Source: Chromatiales bacterium
Lineage (GTDB): Bacteria > Pseudomonadota > Gammaproteobacteria > Thiohalomonadales > Thiohalomonadaceae
Assembly (NCBI GenBank): GCA_029864785.1
Contig: JAOTST010000084.1
Span: 1 to 6,855 of the forward strand
DNA: 6,855 nucleotides
Reading direction: 5' to 3'
The translations under genes and the position numbers were made by a program. A model generated the notes under the pieces. It was not told where the DNA came from, ran no database searches, and was given only the letters and a program-made list of their open reading frames with translations. Below, piece by piece: positions 1-5,855 of the stretch (the first letter of the stretch is position 1; every line of letters starts with the position of its first letter).

Positions 1-1955
1 TCGATTCTGCCGGTGAGGGGATCTACGGTATGAATAACGATGGAAATGTCATCTTTGCCAATACCTTTACCATCAATCGATTGGGCTGGTCTGAGAGTGA
101 ACTTATTGGTCAGAATATTCATGATTTGGCTCATCATACTCATGCCAATGGTGAGCCCTACCTGATTGAGGATTGCCCCTCTCACGCAACGCTTGTTGAT
201 GGATCTTCACATAACATTGTTGACGAGATTCTCTGGTGTAAAGATGGCAACAGTTTTCCTGTGGAATACACCTCCAGACCGATTATTGAAGACGGCAAAC
301 AGAAGGGGGCTGTTGTTGTTTTTAGAGATATCAGCAAACGTAGAAAAGCTGAAGCCGCACTGCGCCGCACCCAGAAGATGGAAGCCTTGGGGAAGCTCAC
401 GGGAGGAATTGCCCACGACTTTAATAATATGCTGGGGGTTATTTTAGGCTTCTCCAAACTTCTATTGCGCAAGGTGGAATATGAGCCAAAATTAGAGAGC
501 TATGCCCAACAGATTGTGCATGCGGGTGAACGTTGTAAGATGCTGACCACCAAGCTGCTCTCTTTGTCACACCAGGATGAGCTGAGTGCAGAGTCGACCA
601 ATATCAATCAATTGATTGAAGGGACTCAGCATATTTTGGAGAAGACATTGACTGCGCGAATTGAGTTAAAGCTGGATCTGGCTGAGGAGATATGGCCGGT
701 ATGGCTCGACAAATCCAGTTTAGAAGATGCCATTCTTAACATGAGTATTAATACCATGCACGCCATAGAAGATCAGGGCTCGTTTAAGTTAGTGACCCGA
801 AACGTCTCTTTGGCGAGTGATGAGCTATCGCACCTGAAGCTCTCATCAGGGGATTATGTAGCGCTCAGTTTAGCCGATAGTGGTAGTGGTATGGATCAAG
901 ATATTCAGAATCATATATTTGATCCATTCTTTTCAACTAAGGGTGATCAGGGAACCGGCTTAGGGATGAGTCAGGTCTATGGTTTTGTGCAGCGATCTGG
1001 CGGTGATATTCATATCGACTCTGAAGTAGGAAGAGGAACCCTGATTACAATCTATTTTCCTCGTTATTCTAAAACAGCAAATCCTTCCGTTGCAGAAAAG
1101 AATTTCGATCTTGAAGTGGAACCTTTAGGTCATGAGACTATCTTGGTGGTTGATGATGAGGAGTCGATACGTCAGCTTTCAGAAGAGCTTTTGAAAGTAC
1201 ATGGGTATCGTGTTCTATGCGCTGAAAATGGCGATAAGGCTCTAAATATACTCAAGAGCGAATCAGTCGATCTTCTGCTTAGTGATATCATTATGCCGGG
1301 AATGGATGGTTATCAATTGGCAGAAGAGGTCTCAAAAAATTACCCAGATATTAAGATTCAGATGTTCAGTGGATTTAGCGATAACCGACACACTGAAAGT
1401 CATAAAAAATTACATGAAAAGCTGCTAAGAAAGCCCTTTACCTCAGAGATACTTTTGCAGCGAATACGTGAACTGCTGGATGAGGATGAGAGTAACGCTA
1501 ACTCAGGATTACTACAGCATATTGAGTGGTCTGATGCGATCAGCACAGGGATCGTGATCGTGGATGAGGATCACAAGATGCTCGTTTCAATATTAAATCG
1601 CTGTATTGATGTGACTAATAGCGAGAAGCCAGATGAAGAGTTGGGAAATATTCTGGAGGAGCTATTGGAGTTTATTGCGTATCACTTTAGGCGTGAAGAG
1701 GTGGTCATGGAGGTATGCGAATATCCCGATTTAGAGGTGCACAGGCAGGAACATAAACGGTTATCGGACAGTGTTCATCTGTTGATTAATGAATTTAGCC
1801 ATAAAGGATTGACCACAATGGCGCTACTGAGATTTCTGCGTGGTTGGTTGAAAAATCATATTATCGCCAGAGATAAGGAGATTGCTCCCTACTGCCAGAG
1901 AAAAGATATGCTCCTTGAAAAGGCGTTGATTGATGCAGGACTGACTCGAGAGTAG
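1..1955 (+). CDS. Hybrid histidine kinase with PAS, receiver and C-terminal hemerythrin domains (5' end outside window)
   Basis: This is a partial gene. The first complete codon is at base 3, and the frame reads DSAGEGIYG before the first ATG at 30. That text is the usual opening strand of a PAS domain, so the ATG at 30 is an internal methionine and the protein starts upstream. Residues below count that Met as 1. A PAS domain runs to about 102. A HisKA segment carries the phospho-acceptor H129 in IAHDFNN. The HATPase domain has an N box near 233-245 (ILNMSINTMHAI), DSGSGM at 283-288, FDPFFSTK at 297-304 and GTGLGM at 308-313. A receiver domain follows at about 369-485, with D375/D376, phospho-acceptor D419 and K468. 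The C-terminal hemerythrin domain at about 497-625 keeps all seven expected di-iron ligands: H515, H552, E556, H571, H575, H610 and D615. By family knowledge it autophosphorylates and passes phosphate to its own receiver. Oxygen or redox sensing through the di-iron site is inference. There is no membrane segment in the visible part; the partner regulator is unknown. Confidence 0.93.
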   Translation, partial: DSAGEGIYGMNNDGNVIFANTFTINRLGWSESELIGQNIHDLAHHTHANGEPYLIEDCPSHATLVDGSSHNIVDEILWCKDGNSFPVEYTSRPIIEDGKQKGAVVVFRDISKRRKAEAALRRTQKMEALGKLTGGIAHDFNNMLGVILGFSKLLLRKVEYEPKLESYAQQIVHAGERCKMLTTKLLSLSHQDELSAESTNINQLIEGTQHILEKTLTARIELKLDLAEEIWPVWLDKSSLEDAILNMSINTMHAIEDQGSFKLVTRNVSLASDELSHLKLSSGDYVALSLADSGSGMDQDIQNHIFDPFFSTKGDQGTGLGMSQVYGFVQRSGGDIHIDSEVGRGTLITIYFPRYSKTANPSVAEKNFDLEVEPLGHETILVVDDEESIRQLSEELLKVHGYRVLCAENGDKALNILKSESVDLLLSDIIMPGMDGYQLAEEVSKNYPDIKIQMFSGFSDNRHTESHKKLHEKLLRKPFTSEILLQRIRELLDEDESNANSGLLQHIEWSDAISTGIVIVDEDHKMLVSILNRCIDVTNSEKPDEELGNILEELLEFIAYHFRREEVVMEVCEYPDLEVHRQEHKRLSDSVHLLINEFSHKGLTTMALLRFLRGWLKNHIIARDKEIAPYCQRKDMLLEKALIDAGLTRE

Positions 1956-1963
1956 TTTAATTA

Positions 1964-1994
1964 GGGATACCTTCTTCCCGAAGCTTTTAATCCC
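1964..1994. terminator. Possible weak terminator between convergent genes
   Basis: A nested hairpin can be drawn here. The inner stem is CTTC (1971-1974) with GAAG (1980-1983) around a TTCCC loop. The outer stem is GGGAT (1964-1968) with ATCCC (1990-1994). On the + strand the inner stem is followed by CTTTT, a short and weak U-tract. On the - strand there is no T-run after the structure. It lies just after the kinase stop codon and overlaps the last codons of ppk1, where a terminator between convergent genes would be expected. The inner stem is only 4 bp, so this is tentative. Confidence 0.3.
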
Positions 1995-4065
1995 AGCTTG
2001 CAAGCTGCTCGATTAGCTCGCGCTGGGCACAGATCTTCGGCTTGTTTTTGCCAGCAACAACTCGTTTGTATTCCGCATCTGCATTAAGATTCCACGCTTG
2101 GCAGTTATCGCTAAGGTAGAGCTCAAGCTCTTCAATAATCTGTGCACGACTCCCTTTCTCCTCAATAGGGAAGCAGGACTCAACCCGATGGTGCAGGTTG
2201 CGCCCCATCCAGTCGGCACTGGAGCCAAATAGTTCCGGGCTATCGTCGTTTTGAAAGTAGTAGACACGGGTGTGTTCAAGAAAGCGACCAACCACGGATA
2301 CAACTCGAATATTTTCGGAGACATCTTTGATGCCGGGTCTGAGGCAGCAGATCCCTCGAATAATGAGTTCAATTTTGACACCAGCCTGTGAGGCTCGGTA
2401 GAGCGCCTTAATAACTTCGGGCTCGACCAGCGAATTCATCTTGGCAATGATTCGTGAAGGCACTCCCTCGGAGGCATTTTTCGCTTCGCGATCGATACGA
2501 CTGATAATTCCCTTAAAGAGGGTGAAGGGAGATTGCAGCATCTTATTCAGCTTCTTGCTACGTCCTAAGCTGGTGAGCTGTAGAAAGATCTGGTGAACAT
2601 CCTGTGCCATCTTCTCATCACAACTGAGTAGACCGTAGTCAGTATAGAGACGGGCAGTGCGGGCATGGTAGTTGCCTGTGCCCAGATGAATATAATTGCG
2701 CAGTTTCTCCCCCTCTCTGCGAACAACATGGATCATCTTTGCGTGGGTTTTGTAACCGACAACTCCATAGACGACGAGTGCCCCTGCCTCCTGTAATTGG
2801 TGAGCTAGCGCGATATTGGCTTCCTCATCAAAGCGGGCTCGCAGTTCTACAACCACAATCACCTCTTTGCCGGCACGAGCCGCTGCGATGAGTGCCTTGA
2901 TAATGGGTGACTCCAGACCTGTAGTACGATAGAGAGTCTGCTTGATTGAGAGAACTCCAGGATCAGCTGCGGCCTGACGTAGAAAATCGATTACCGGTGT
3001 AAATGAATGAAAGGGGTGGTGCAATAGGATATCGCCCTTTCGGATGGTGGTGAATATGTCACTATTTTTACGCAGCCGGGGAGGAATTGATGGTGAAAAC
3101 AGGGGAAATGTGAGTTCGGGTCGGTTAACCATGTCGGGTAGAGCCATCAATCGATTGATATTAACGAGTCCCTGACACTGGTAATGATCCGCATCGGTGA
3201 GCCCAAACTGTTCAAGCAGGAACTGACTGATCTCATTCGGACAGTTATCAGCGGTTTCCAAACGTGTTTCATCGCCGTAGCGTCTAGAAGGGAGTTCACC
3301 CTCCATCGCACTTAATAGATCTTCGACCACATCTTCATCAACAATCAGGTCGCTATTACGAGTGACACGGAATTGATAGCATCCCGTCACCTTCATTCCG
3401 GGGAAAAAATCCTCAATATGTGCATGAATAATTGATGATAGGAAAACATAATTTTGTACCCTGTCCTCTTTTTTACCATCTAGCTGGATGAGTCTAGGTA
3501 GCGCTCGTGGAGCAGGTAAAATAGCCATGTCACGGTTGCGCCCAAAGGCATCTTTACCTTTTAGGGTAATGATGAAATGGAGCGACTTGTTGAGAATTCG
3601 TGGAAAGGGGTGTGATGGATCAAGACCGATTGGGGTGAGCATGGGTAATAGCTCCATCTCAAAGAACTCCCTAACCCACTCTTGTTGGGCGGCATTCCAT
3701 TCGCTGCGCTTTAGAAAGTGAATCCCCTCCTCTTTCAACTCTGGAAGTAATTTATCATTGAGTAGTTGGTACTGTTCATCGACCAGTCGATGGGCTCGTT
3801 CACTGATCTGACTCAGAAGATCGTGAATATTGATATTTTCCGGGCCAAGATGCGGTGACTCAAATTCGATAATCTGTTTTAGACCCGCTACCCGAATCTC
3901 AAAGAACTCGTCAAGATTTGAACTTGAAATACAGAGGTACTTAAGCCGTTCAAGCAGAGGGACATCTTCAATATTGACCTGTTGCAGTACCCGTTCATTA
4001 AATTCAAGCAGGCTAAGTTCACGGTTGATATAGAATTCTGGATTAGATAATTCGTCTGGACTCAT
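1987..4065 (-). CDS. ppk1: Polyphosphate kinase 1
   Basis: The enzyme reversibly transfers the terminal phosphate of ATP onto a growing inorganic polyphosphate chain. The 692-residue length matches the family (about 690 in E. coli), so the gene looks complete. The N-terminal domain has the family opening YINRELSLLEFNERVL at 12-27 and SSNLDEFF at 48-55, whose Asn is the family's ATP-contacting position. The middle domain covers roughly 120-320. The two phospholipase D-like C-terminal domains carry H441 (THAK), equivalent to the autophosphorylated histidine, and H598 (LEHTR), the second essential histidine. R380 and R411 sit at the usual phosphate/metal-binding arginines, the latter in ARFDEEANI. 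I chose the ATG complementary to 4063-4065 because it gives the normal short lead into YINRE. No clear Shine-Dalgarno sequence precedes it. The usual partner, exopolyphosphatase ppx, is not adjacent; the gene stands alone, convergent with the kinase and divergent from the channel. A promoter and possible PhoB site lie upstream. Confidence 0.98.
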   Translation of the reverse strand: MSPDELSNPEFYINRELSLLEFNERVLQQVNIEDVPLLERLKYLCISSSNLDEFFEIRVAGLKQIIEFESPHLGPENINIHDLLSQISERAHRLVDEQYQLLNDKLLPELKEEGIHFLKRSEWNAAQQEWVREFFEMELLPMLTPIGLDPSHPFPRILNKSLHFIITLKGKDAFGRNRDMAILPAPRALPRLIQLDGKKEDRVQNYVFLSSIIHAHIEDFFPGMKVTGCYQFRVTRNSDLIVDEDVVEDLLSAMEGELPSRRYGDETRLETADNCPNEISQFLLEQFGLTDADHYQCQGLVNINRLMALPDMVNRPELTFPLFSPSIPPRLRKNSDIFTTIRKGDILLHHPFHSFTPVIDFLRQAAADPGVLSIKQTLYRTTGLESPIIKALIAAARAGKEVIVVVELRARFDEEANIALAHQLQEAGALVVYGVVGYKTHAKMIHVVRREGEKLRNYIHLGTGNYHARTARLYTDYGLLSCDEKMAQDVHQIFLQLTSLGRSKKLNKMLQSPFTLFKGIISRIDREAKNASEGVPSRIIAKMNSLVEPEVIKALYRASQAGVKIELIIRGICCLRPGIKDVSENIRVVSVVGRFLEHTRVYYFQNDDSPELFGSSADWMGRNLHHRVESCFPIEEKGSRAQIIEELELYLSDNCQAWNLNADAEYKRVVAGKNKPKICAQRELIEQLASWD

Positions 4066-4096
4066 TGATATACGCTTAATTGGTTGATAGTAGCTC

Positions 4097-4134
4097 TCAT
4101 GACACCATATAGAGTATAGGCGATGGTGTTATGA
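4097..4134. repeat. Inverted repeat upstream of ppk1, possible operator
   Basis: TCATGACACCAT (4097-4108) and ATGGTGTTATGA (4123-4134) form a 12-bp inverted repeat with 11 exact pairs and one G/T, separated by 14 bases. One arm lies between the candidate -35 and -10 of ppk1; the other spans the predicted transcription start. That placement suggests a protein-binding operator more than an RNA hairpin. If transcription starts further upstream, the same bases could instead fold in the leader RNA. No T-run follows it on either strand, so a terminator is unlikely. Confidence 0.7.
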
Positions 4135-4140
4135 CAGCAA
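4113..4140 (-). promoter_or_regulatory. Candidate sigma70 promoter for ppk1
   Basis: Read on the - strand, TTGCTG (complement of 4135-4140, 3 of 6 to the -35 consensus) and TATACT (complement of 4113-4118, 5 of 6 to the -10 consensus) are separated by 16 bases. Transcription would begin near 4106, giving a leader of about 40 bases before the ppk1 start. The weak -35 would suit an activator-dependent promoter. This is a motif match by eye only. Confidence 0.42.
4120..4137 (-). promoter_or_regulatory. Possible PhoB box upstream of ppk1
   Basis: The - strand reads CTGTCATAACACCATCGC. The first half site CTGTCAT is perfect against the classical Pho box (CTGTCAT, four A/T-rich bases, CTGTCAY). 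The second half is poor at 4 of 7, with about 14 of 18 positions agreeing overall. It covers the spacer and -35 side of the candidate ppk1 promoter, where PhoB binds at known promoters, although the gap to the -10 hexamer is shorter than in the classical phoA case. Phosphate-starvation control of ppk is known in several proteobacteria. The assignment here is inference. Confidence 0.35.
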
Positions 4141-4263
4141 TAGGGGATATAAGATTTATCTGGCTGGTAAATACTTACTTATCGTAGAAATTGTTTGCAC
4201 AATGCTCATCAAAACCAGTGAAAGATTGTAGAATAGAGTACCTAACCATTTAACTACTTTTAG

Positions 4264-4297
4264 AACTATTACCCATTATATTGAGTGGGTATTGGTT
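4264..4297. repeat. Inverted repeat just upstream of the ion channel gene
   Basis: AACTATTACCCA (4264-4275) and TGGGTATTGGTT (4286-4297) pair at 10 of 12 positions, with one T/T mismatch and one T/G. The inner six pairs, TACCCA with TGGGTA, are perfect, and the loop is 10 bases. The loop holds TATATT (4277-4282), a 5 of 6 match to a -10 hexamer, but no good -35 lies at the right distance. The repeat ends 16 bases before the preferred start codon at 4314. It could be an operator around the -10 element or a leader hairpin near the start site. Confidence 0.5.
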
Positions 4298-4313
4298 ATT
4301 TTTATATATCGAA

Positions 4314-5135
4314 ATGAAAACATCTAATAGCAGCATTCAAGACCGCTTTAAGACGATTAAAGAGAACAAATTTTTTGAGATCTCTATTATCGTTATTATT
4401 ATTTTTTCAGCGCTGGTCACTGGGGTCAAAACTCATGAGATACCCAGTATAGTCGTTGGCGTAATCGAGTATATCGATATCGGCATTACCCTTATCTTTC
4501 TGGCAGAGCTTATTGTTCGCTTTATCGGTGAGGAGAATAAACGGCGCTTTTTCCATAATGCGTGGAATATCTTCGACACACTGATTGTAACCATCAGCCT
4601 GATACCGATAGAGGATAGTGAACTCGCCTTCATTGGACGGCTGATCCGTATCTTCCGAGTGTTGCGAATGGTCTCATTTGTGCCTGAGTTGAGGATGTTA
4701 CTGAACTCACTCATTAAGGCGCTGCCACAGTTGGGTTATGTGGTGGCACTCATGTTTATCATTTTCTATATCTATGCAGCCGTCGGCACCACACTGTTCA
4801 ATGAGATTAATCCAGAACTTTGGAGCGACATATCGATATCGATGTTGACGCTCTTTCGGGTGATGACCTTTGAGGATTGGACCGATGTAATGTATGAGAC
4901 AATGGTTCTCTATCCACTGAGTTGGACCTATTTCCTCTCATTTATCTTCTTTACAGCTTTTGCATTTCTGAATATGGTCATCGGTATTGTGGTTAATGTG
5001 ATCAATGAAGAGCATGAGCTTCACAGACAAGAGGAACGTGTTGATGAACTCACTCTGGAAGATCTCAATGTTAAGCTCGATGAGCTAAAATTACTGCTGA
5101 CGCAGCGCCAACTTGTAGAAGGGAGAGAGACATAA
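4314..5135 (+). CDS. Voltage-gated cation channel, NaChBac/NavAb type, with acidic (possibly calcium-selective) filter
   Basis: A single-domain six-transmembrane channel of 273 residues, expected to work as an inner-membrane tetramer. Approximate segments: S1 20-39, S2 53-72 with E65, S3 83-98 with D88, S4 106-120, S5 140-162, pore loop and filter 185-191, S6 204-230. S4 reads RLIRIFRVLRMV, with arginines at every third position (R109, R112, R115, R118), the hallmark of a voltage sensor. The S6 text LNMVIGIVVNVI closely resembles NaChBac. The filter TFEDWTD replaces the sodium-type LESW pattern with extra acidic residues. A charged heptad-like tail at about 239-269 resembles the family's C-terminal coiled-coil bundle. 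I prefer the ATG at 4314; a TTG at 4281 would add 11 residues but lies in the loop of an inverted repeat. Neither start has a good Shine-Dalgarno sequence. The stop codon overlaps the next gene's start. Ion selectivity is inference. Confidence 0.9.
   Translation: MKTSNSSIQDRFKTIKENKFFEISIIVIIIFSALVTGVKTHEIPSIVVGVIEYIDIGITLIFLAELIVRFIGEENKRRFFHNAWNIFDTLIVTISLIPIEDSELAFIGRLIRIFRVLRMVSFVPELRMLLNSLIKALPQLGYVVALMFIIFYIYAAVGTTLFNEINPELWSDISISMLTLFRVMTFEDWTDVMYETMVLYPLSWTYFLSFIFFTAFAFLNMVIGIVVNVINEEHELHRQEERVDELTLEDLNVKLDELKLLLTQRQLVEGRET
5121..5130 (+). promoter_or_regulatory. Ribosome binding site inside the channel gene for the downstream coupled gene
   Basis: The purine-rich run GGGAGAGAGA lies in the last codons of the channel gene, with its GGGAGA core ending 8 bases before the ATG at 5135. 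Together with the TAATG stop-start overlap it points to translational coupling of the two genes. It is the clearest Shine-Dalgarno sequence in the window. Confidence 0.7.
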
Positions 5136-5743
5136 TGAAAATTTATCAGAGTCATCGAGGTGTCACTGCATACATTATAACCCTGCTACTGCTAGCTATT
5201 TCGATGGGTACTAGCTGGGCTGCGGGCCCAACGGCTGAATCCACAGTGACGTTTCTTAATGGTAAATATCAGCAGTATGGTGGTGGCTATACCATGGGTG
5301 AAAGTGGTAATGGAGGTTTTATCTATAGCCGAACTTTTCCTATATCCATCACTATGTCCAATGATGGTTTGCTGTTAATTGAGCAGGCTGAATTAGGATT
5401 TGAGCGCCATGAGCGTGGCGATGCAGCAGAGATTAATCGTGTGCTACAGGCACTTGATAGATCAGCGGCAAAGATTAAAACCTATTTAATTCCCCTAGAG
5501 CAGATGCAATTTGGTGCAATTAATAGTCGCCGTGGAGATTGGCGTGCACAAAAGACACTTAAAAAATCAACGGCCAAGATTCGAGTCATTTGTAAAGAGA
5601 AAAAAAATTGCGTTGTGATTGATGAGAGTAAACAGGCTCAACATTTTGATCTATTTATTATGGATGAGACAGTTCGTCAAAAAATGTTTAAGGCATTTAA
5701 GCATCTAATTGGTCTCTATCAAAATCGCAAAGAACTCTTTTAA
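5135..5743 (+). CDS. Exported protein of unknown function, coupled to the channel gene
   Basis: I do not recognise this 202-residue protein as a named family. It opens with a Sec-type signal: basic start (K2, H7, R8), hydrophobic core at about 11-24, and a likely signal peptidase I site near A29 or A30 (SWAAG). There is no lipobox cysteine, so the product is probably periplasmic or released. The mature part begins glycine- and tyrosine-rich (about 42-64) and is then mixed alpha/beta. C153 and C159 are the only cysteines and could form a disulphide. The C-terminal stretch (147-195) of hydrophobic strands, the cysteine pair and a final helix KAFKHLIGLY recalls uncharacterised bacterial proteins ending in an AL.HLI.L helix, but that is memory, not a search. 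Its ATG shares one base with the channel stop (TAATG) and has a good ribosome binding site, so the two genes are almost surely one operon. An A8 run (5600-5607) is read in frame. Confidence 0.85.
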   Translation: MKIYQSHRGVTAYIITLLLLAISMGTSWAAGPTAESTVTFLNGKYQQYGGGYTMGESGNGGFIYSRTFPISITMSNDGLLLIEQAELGFERHERGDAAEINRVLQALDRSAAKIKTYLIPLEQMQFGAINSRRGDWRAQKTLKKSTAKIRVICKEKKNCVVIDESKQAQHFDLFIMDETVRQKMFKAFKHLIGLYQNRKELF

Positions 5744-5855
5744 GCTACCCAGCTGATCTTTGAATAGTAGCATCTTGGTGTTAGAAAAATGGCCGTTTTG
5801 ATTTACCTGAACCGTTTGATAATGGATAGCAAAGAGCCTGGTTGAGCACCAATTA
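5744..5855. other. Short intergenic region before hrpA
   Basis: These 112 bases hold no convincing terminator. AGCTACCCAGCT (5742-5753) is a 4-bp stem without a T-run. A GATAAT hexamer at 5818-5823 matches the -10 consensus at 5 of 6, but TTGATT (5798-5803) lies only 14 bases upstream, so the promoter is doubtful. CCGTTT occurs twice, at 5793 and 5812, each followed by (T)GAT. hrpA may be read from its own weak promoter or by read-through from the channel operon. Confidence 0.5.

Larger units (their letters stand above)
4066..4313. other. Divergent intergenic region between ppk1 and the channel gene
   Basis: This 248-base non-coding stretch must hold the promoters of both flanking genes. It is AT-rich and carries the two inverted repeats described separately. 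For the rightward gene the candidate -10 elements are TAGAAT (4229-4234) and TATATT (4277-4282), neither with a convincing -35. A small hairpin, ATTGT (4190-4194) with ACAAT (4199-4203), is too short to interpret. I see no small gene or RNA gene in it. Confidence 0.7.

Noticed and set aside
30..32. ATG at 30 as the start of the histidine kinase
   Set aside because: The frame is open to the left edge and the preceding codons encode the conserved beginning of the PAS domain.
166..472. Overlapping small open frames on both strands within the kinase gene
   Set aside because: They fall across the PAS and HisKA coding region, which fully explains the sequence.
2013..2381. 122-codon open frame on the - strand within ppk1
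   Set aside because: It lies in another frame on the same strand as a strongly supported full-length ppk1 and its translation has no recognisable domain.
3488..4033. Two + strand open frames (3488-3721 and 3830-4033) antisense to ppk1
   Set aside because: Their serine- and arginine-rich translations are typical of antisense shadows of a real gene, and they have no ribosome binding sites or domains.
4190..4203. Small hairpin ATTGT-TTGC-ACAAT
   Set aside because: A 5-bp AT-rich stem is expected by chance in this region and has no T-run or clear promoter relation.
4281..4283. TTG at 4281 as the channel start, adding 11 residues
   Set aside because: It has no Shine-Dalgarno sequence, is a rarer start codon, lies in the loop of an inverted repeat, and the extra residues are not needed before S1. 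It is not fully excluded.
5742..5753. AGCTACCCAGCT as a terminator after the exported-protein gene
   Set aside because: The stem is only 4 bp and is not followed by a T-run.
5789..5845. 18-codon open frame ending 10 bases before hrpA, a possible leader peptide
   Set aside because: It has no clear ribosome binding site, no run of regulatory codons and no attenuator-like hairpins.
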